A DNA stretch of 6,672 nucleotides, taken from positions 1 to 6,672 of the forward strand of contig JAJYJL010000466.1 of the NCBI GenBank assembly GCA_021789565.1. Reading direction: 5' to 3'. This stretch comes from Acidobacteriota bacterium. GTDB taxonomy: Bacteria; Acidobacteriota; Terriglobia; UBA7540. The translations under genes and the position numbers were made by a program. The notes beneath the pieces were generated by a model. The model worked only from the letters and a program-made list of their open reading frames with translations, did not search any database and was not told where the DNA came from. Positions within the stretch are counted from its first letter, which is position 1; every line of letters starts with the position of its first letter. Below, in pieces: positions 6,510-6,672 of the stretch.

Positions 6510-6568
6510 GTGAGAAAGAGCAAGCGCCTCTCGCTTCGCGAGAACGCAGACCCTACAAAGCAAGCGTC
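6510..6568. repeat. 59-bp direct repeat, copy 2
   Basis: Second copy, offset 181 bases from the first, with the identical hairpin at 6529-6543. Its core is bounded by exact GCAAGCG at 6520-6526 and 6560-6566, forty bases apart, as if it were one unit of a 40-bp repeat plus the start of the next. It ends 82 bases before the right-edge ATG. Confidence 0.75.
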
Positions 6569-6650
6569 TGATGTCATGAAGGGGGCGGCTCGATTCGAGT
6601 AGGATTTGGTTGTTGGAAAACTAAATCTTATTTTCGAAAGGAGAGCCCCC

Positions 6651-6672
6651 ATGGAGAAGTTATACGTTGGAG
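6651..6672 (+). CDS. Start of a gene cut by the window edge; possible IS110-family transposase
   Basis: Only seven codons are visible: MEKLYVG. The start is well supported by AAAGGAG at 6637-6643, seven bases before the ATG. IS110-family transposases commonly open with M-x-K-x-Y-V-G-I/V-D, the first RuvC-like beta strand that leads to the first catalytic Asp, which here would fall just outside the window. The adjoining repeat-rich, gene-free DNA suits an insertion sequence. Other RNase H-like or actin-like fold proteins, such as FGGY-type sugar kinases, can begin in a similar way, so the family call is tentative; that a gene starts here is much firmer. Confidence 0.5.

Larger units (their letters stand above)
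5935..6650. other. Gene-free repeat island between the terminator and the right-edge gene
   Basis: No believable coding sequence was found in these roughly 700 bases. The open frames present translate repeats, and the two copies of the 59-bp repeat sit 181 bases apart (not a multiple of three), so any frame reads them differently. The island holds, in order, a perfect palindrome, two facing heptad arrays, a hairpin cluster, a direct repeat, an AT-rich heptad array and the second repeat copy, each listed separately. The stretches 6009-6050, 6292-6328 and 6429-6509 show nothing I can name, apart from a recurring GCAAG motif. Confidence 0.7.

Noticed and set aside
6263..6652. 129-residue minus-strand open frame across the repeat island
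   Set aside because: It translates both copies of the 59-bp repeat in different frames plus the heptad array, shows no protein family character and overlaps the ribosome site of the right-edge gene.

Overview
The window is about 58-60% GC by eye and looks like chromosomal DNA from a soil-type bacterium. Acidobacteriota is the best guess. The pointers are a Tat-exported Gfo/Idh/MocA oxidoreductase, a secreted protein joining an SH3-like segment to a glycine zipper, a GT-C membrane glycosyltransferase, and an intergenic region full of heptad repeats and GC-rich hairpins. This is inference; no rRNA or other marker gene is present.

Layout, left to right. Positions 1-378 hold the 3' part of a thioredoxin-type arsenate reductase (arsC) on the + strand; its catalytic P-loop cysteine lies before the window. 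It converges on two minus-strand genes: an exported SH3-like/glycine-zipper envelope protein (529-1356) and, upstream of it, an aldo/keto reductase with the full catalytic tetrad (1540-2511, with the start trimmed to an RBS-supported ATG). A 267-base divergent spacer separates this pair from two + strand genes: a polytopic GT-C/ArnT-like glycosyltransferase (2779-4353) and a twin-arginine-exported NAD(P)-dependent oxidoreductase (4456-5823). A convincing intrinsic terminator (about 5886-5934) follows the oxidoreductase.

The last 700 bases (5935-6650) contain no believable gene and are built from repeats. In order these are a perfect 7-bp palindrome, two facing arrays of a 7-bp repeat in opposite orientation, a hairpin cluster with two related hairpins that differ by a compensating base-pair change, two copies of a 59-bp direct repeat with a central hairpin, and an AT-rich heptad array between those copies. 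At the right edge a strong Shine-Dalgarno precedes an ATG that opens MEKLYVG. This resembles the N-terminus of IS110-family transposases, but only seven codons are visible.

The genes do not form one obvious pathway. The arsenate reductase belongs to an arsenic detoxification locus that would lie to the left. The glycosyltransferase and the exported oxidoreductase are co-oriented and may be co-transcribed, which is compatible with envelope or exported-carbohydrate chemistry. The most interesting part is the repeat island and its junction with the possible insertion sequence, where a bridge RNA could be encoded if the IS110 reading is right.
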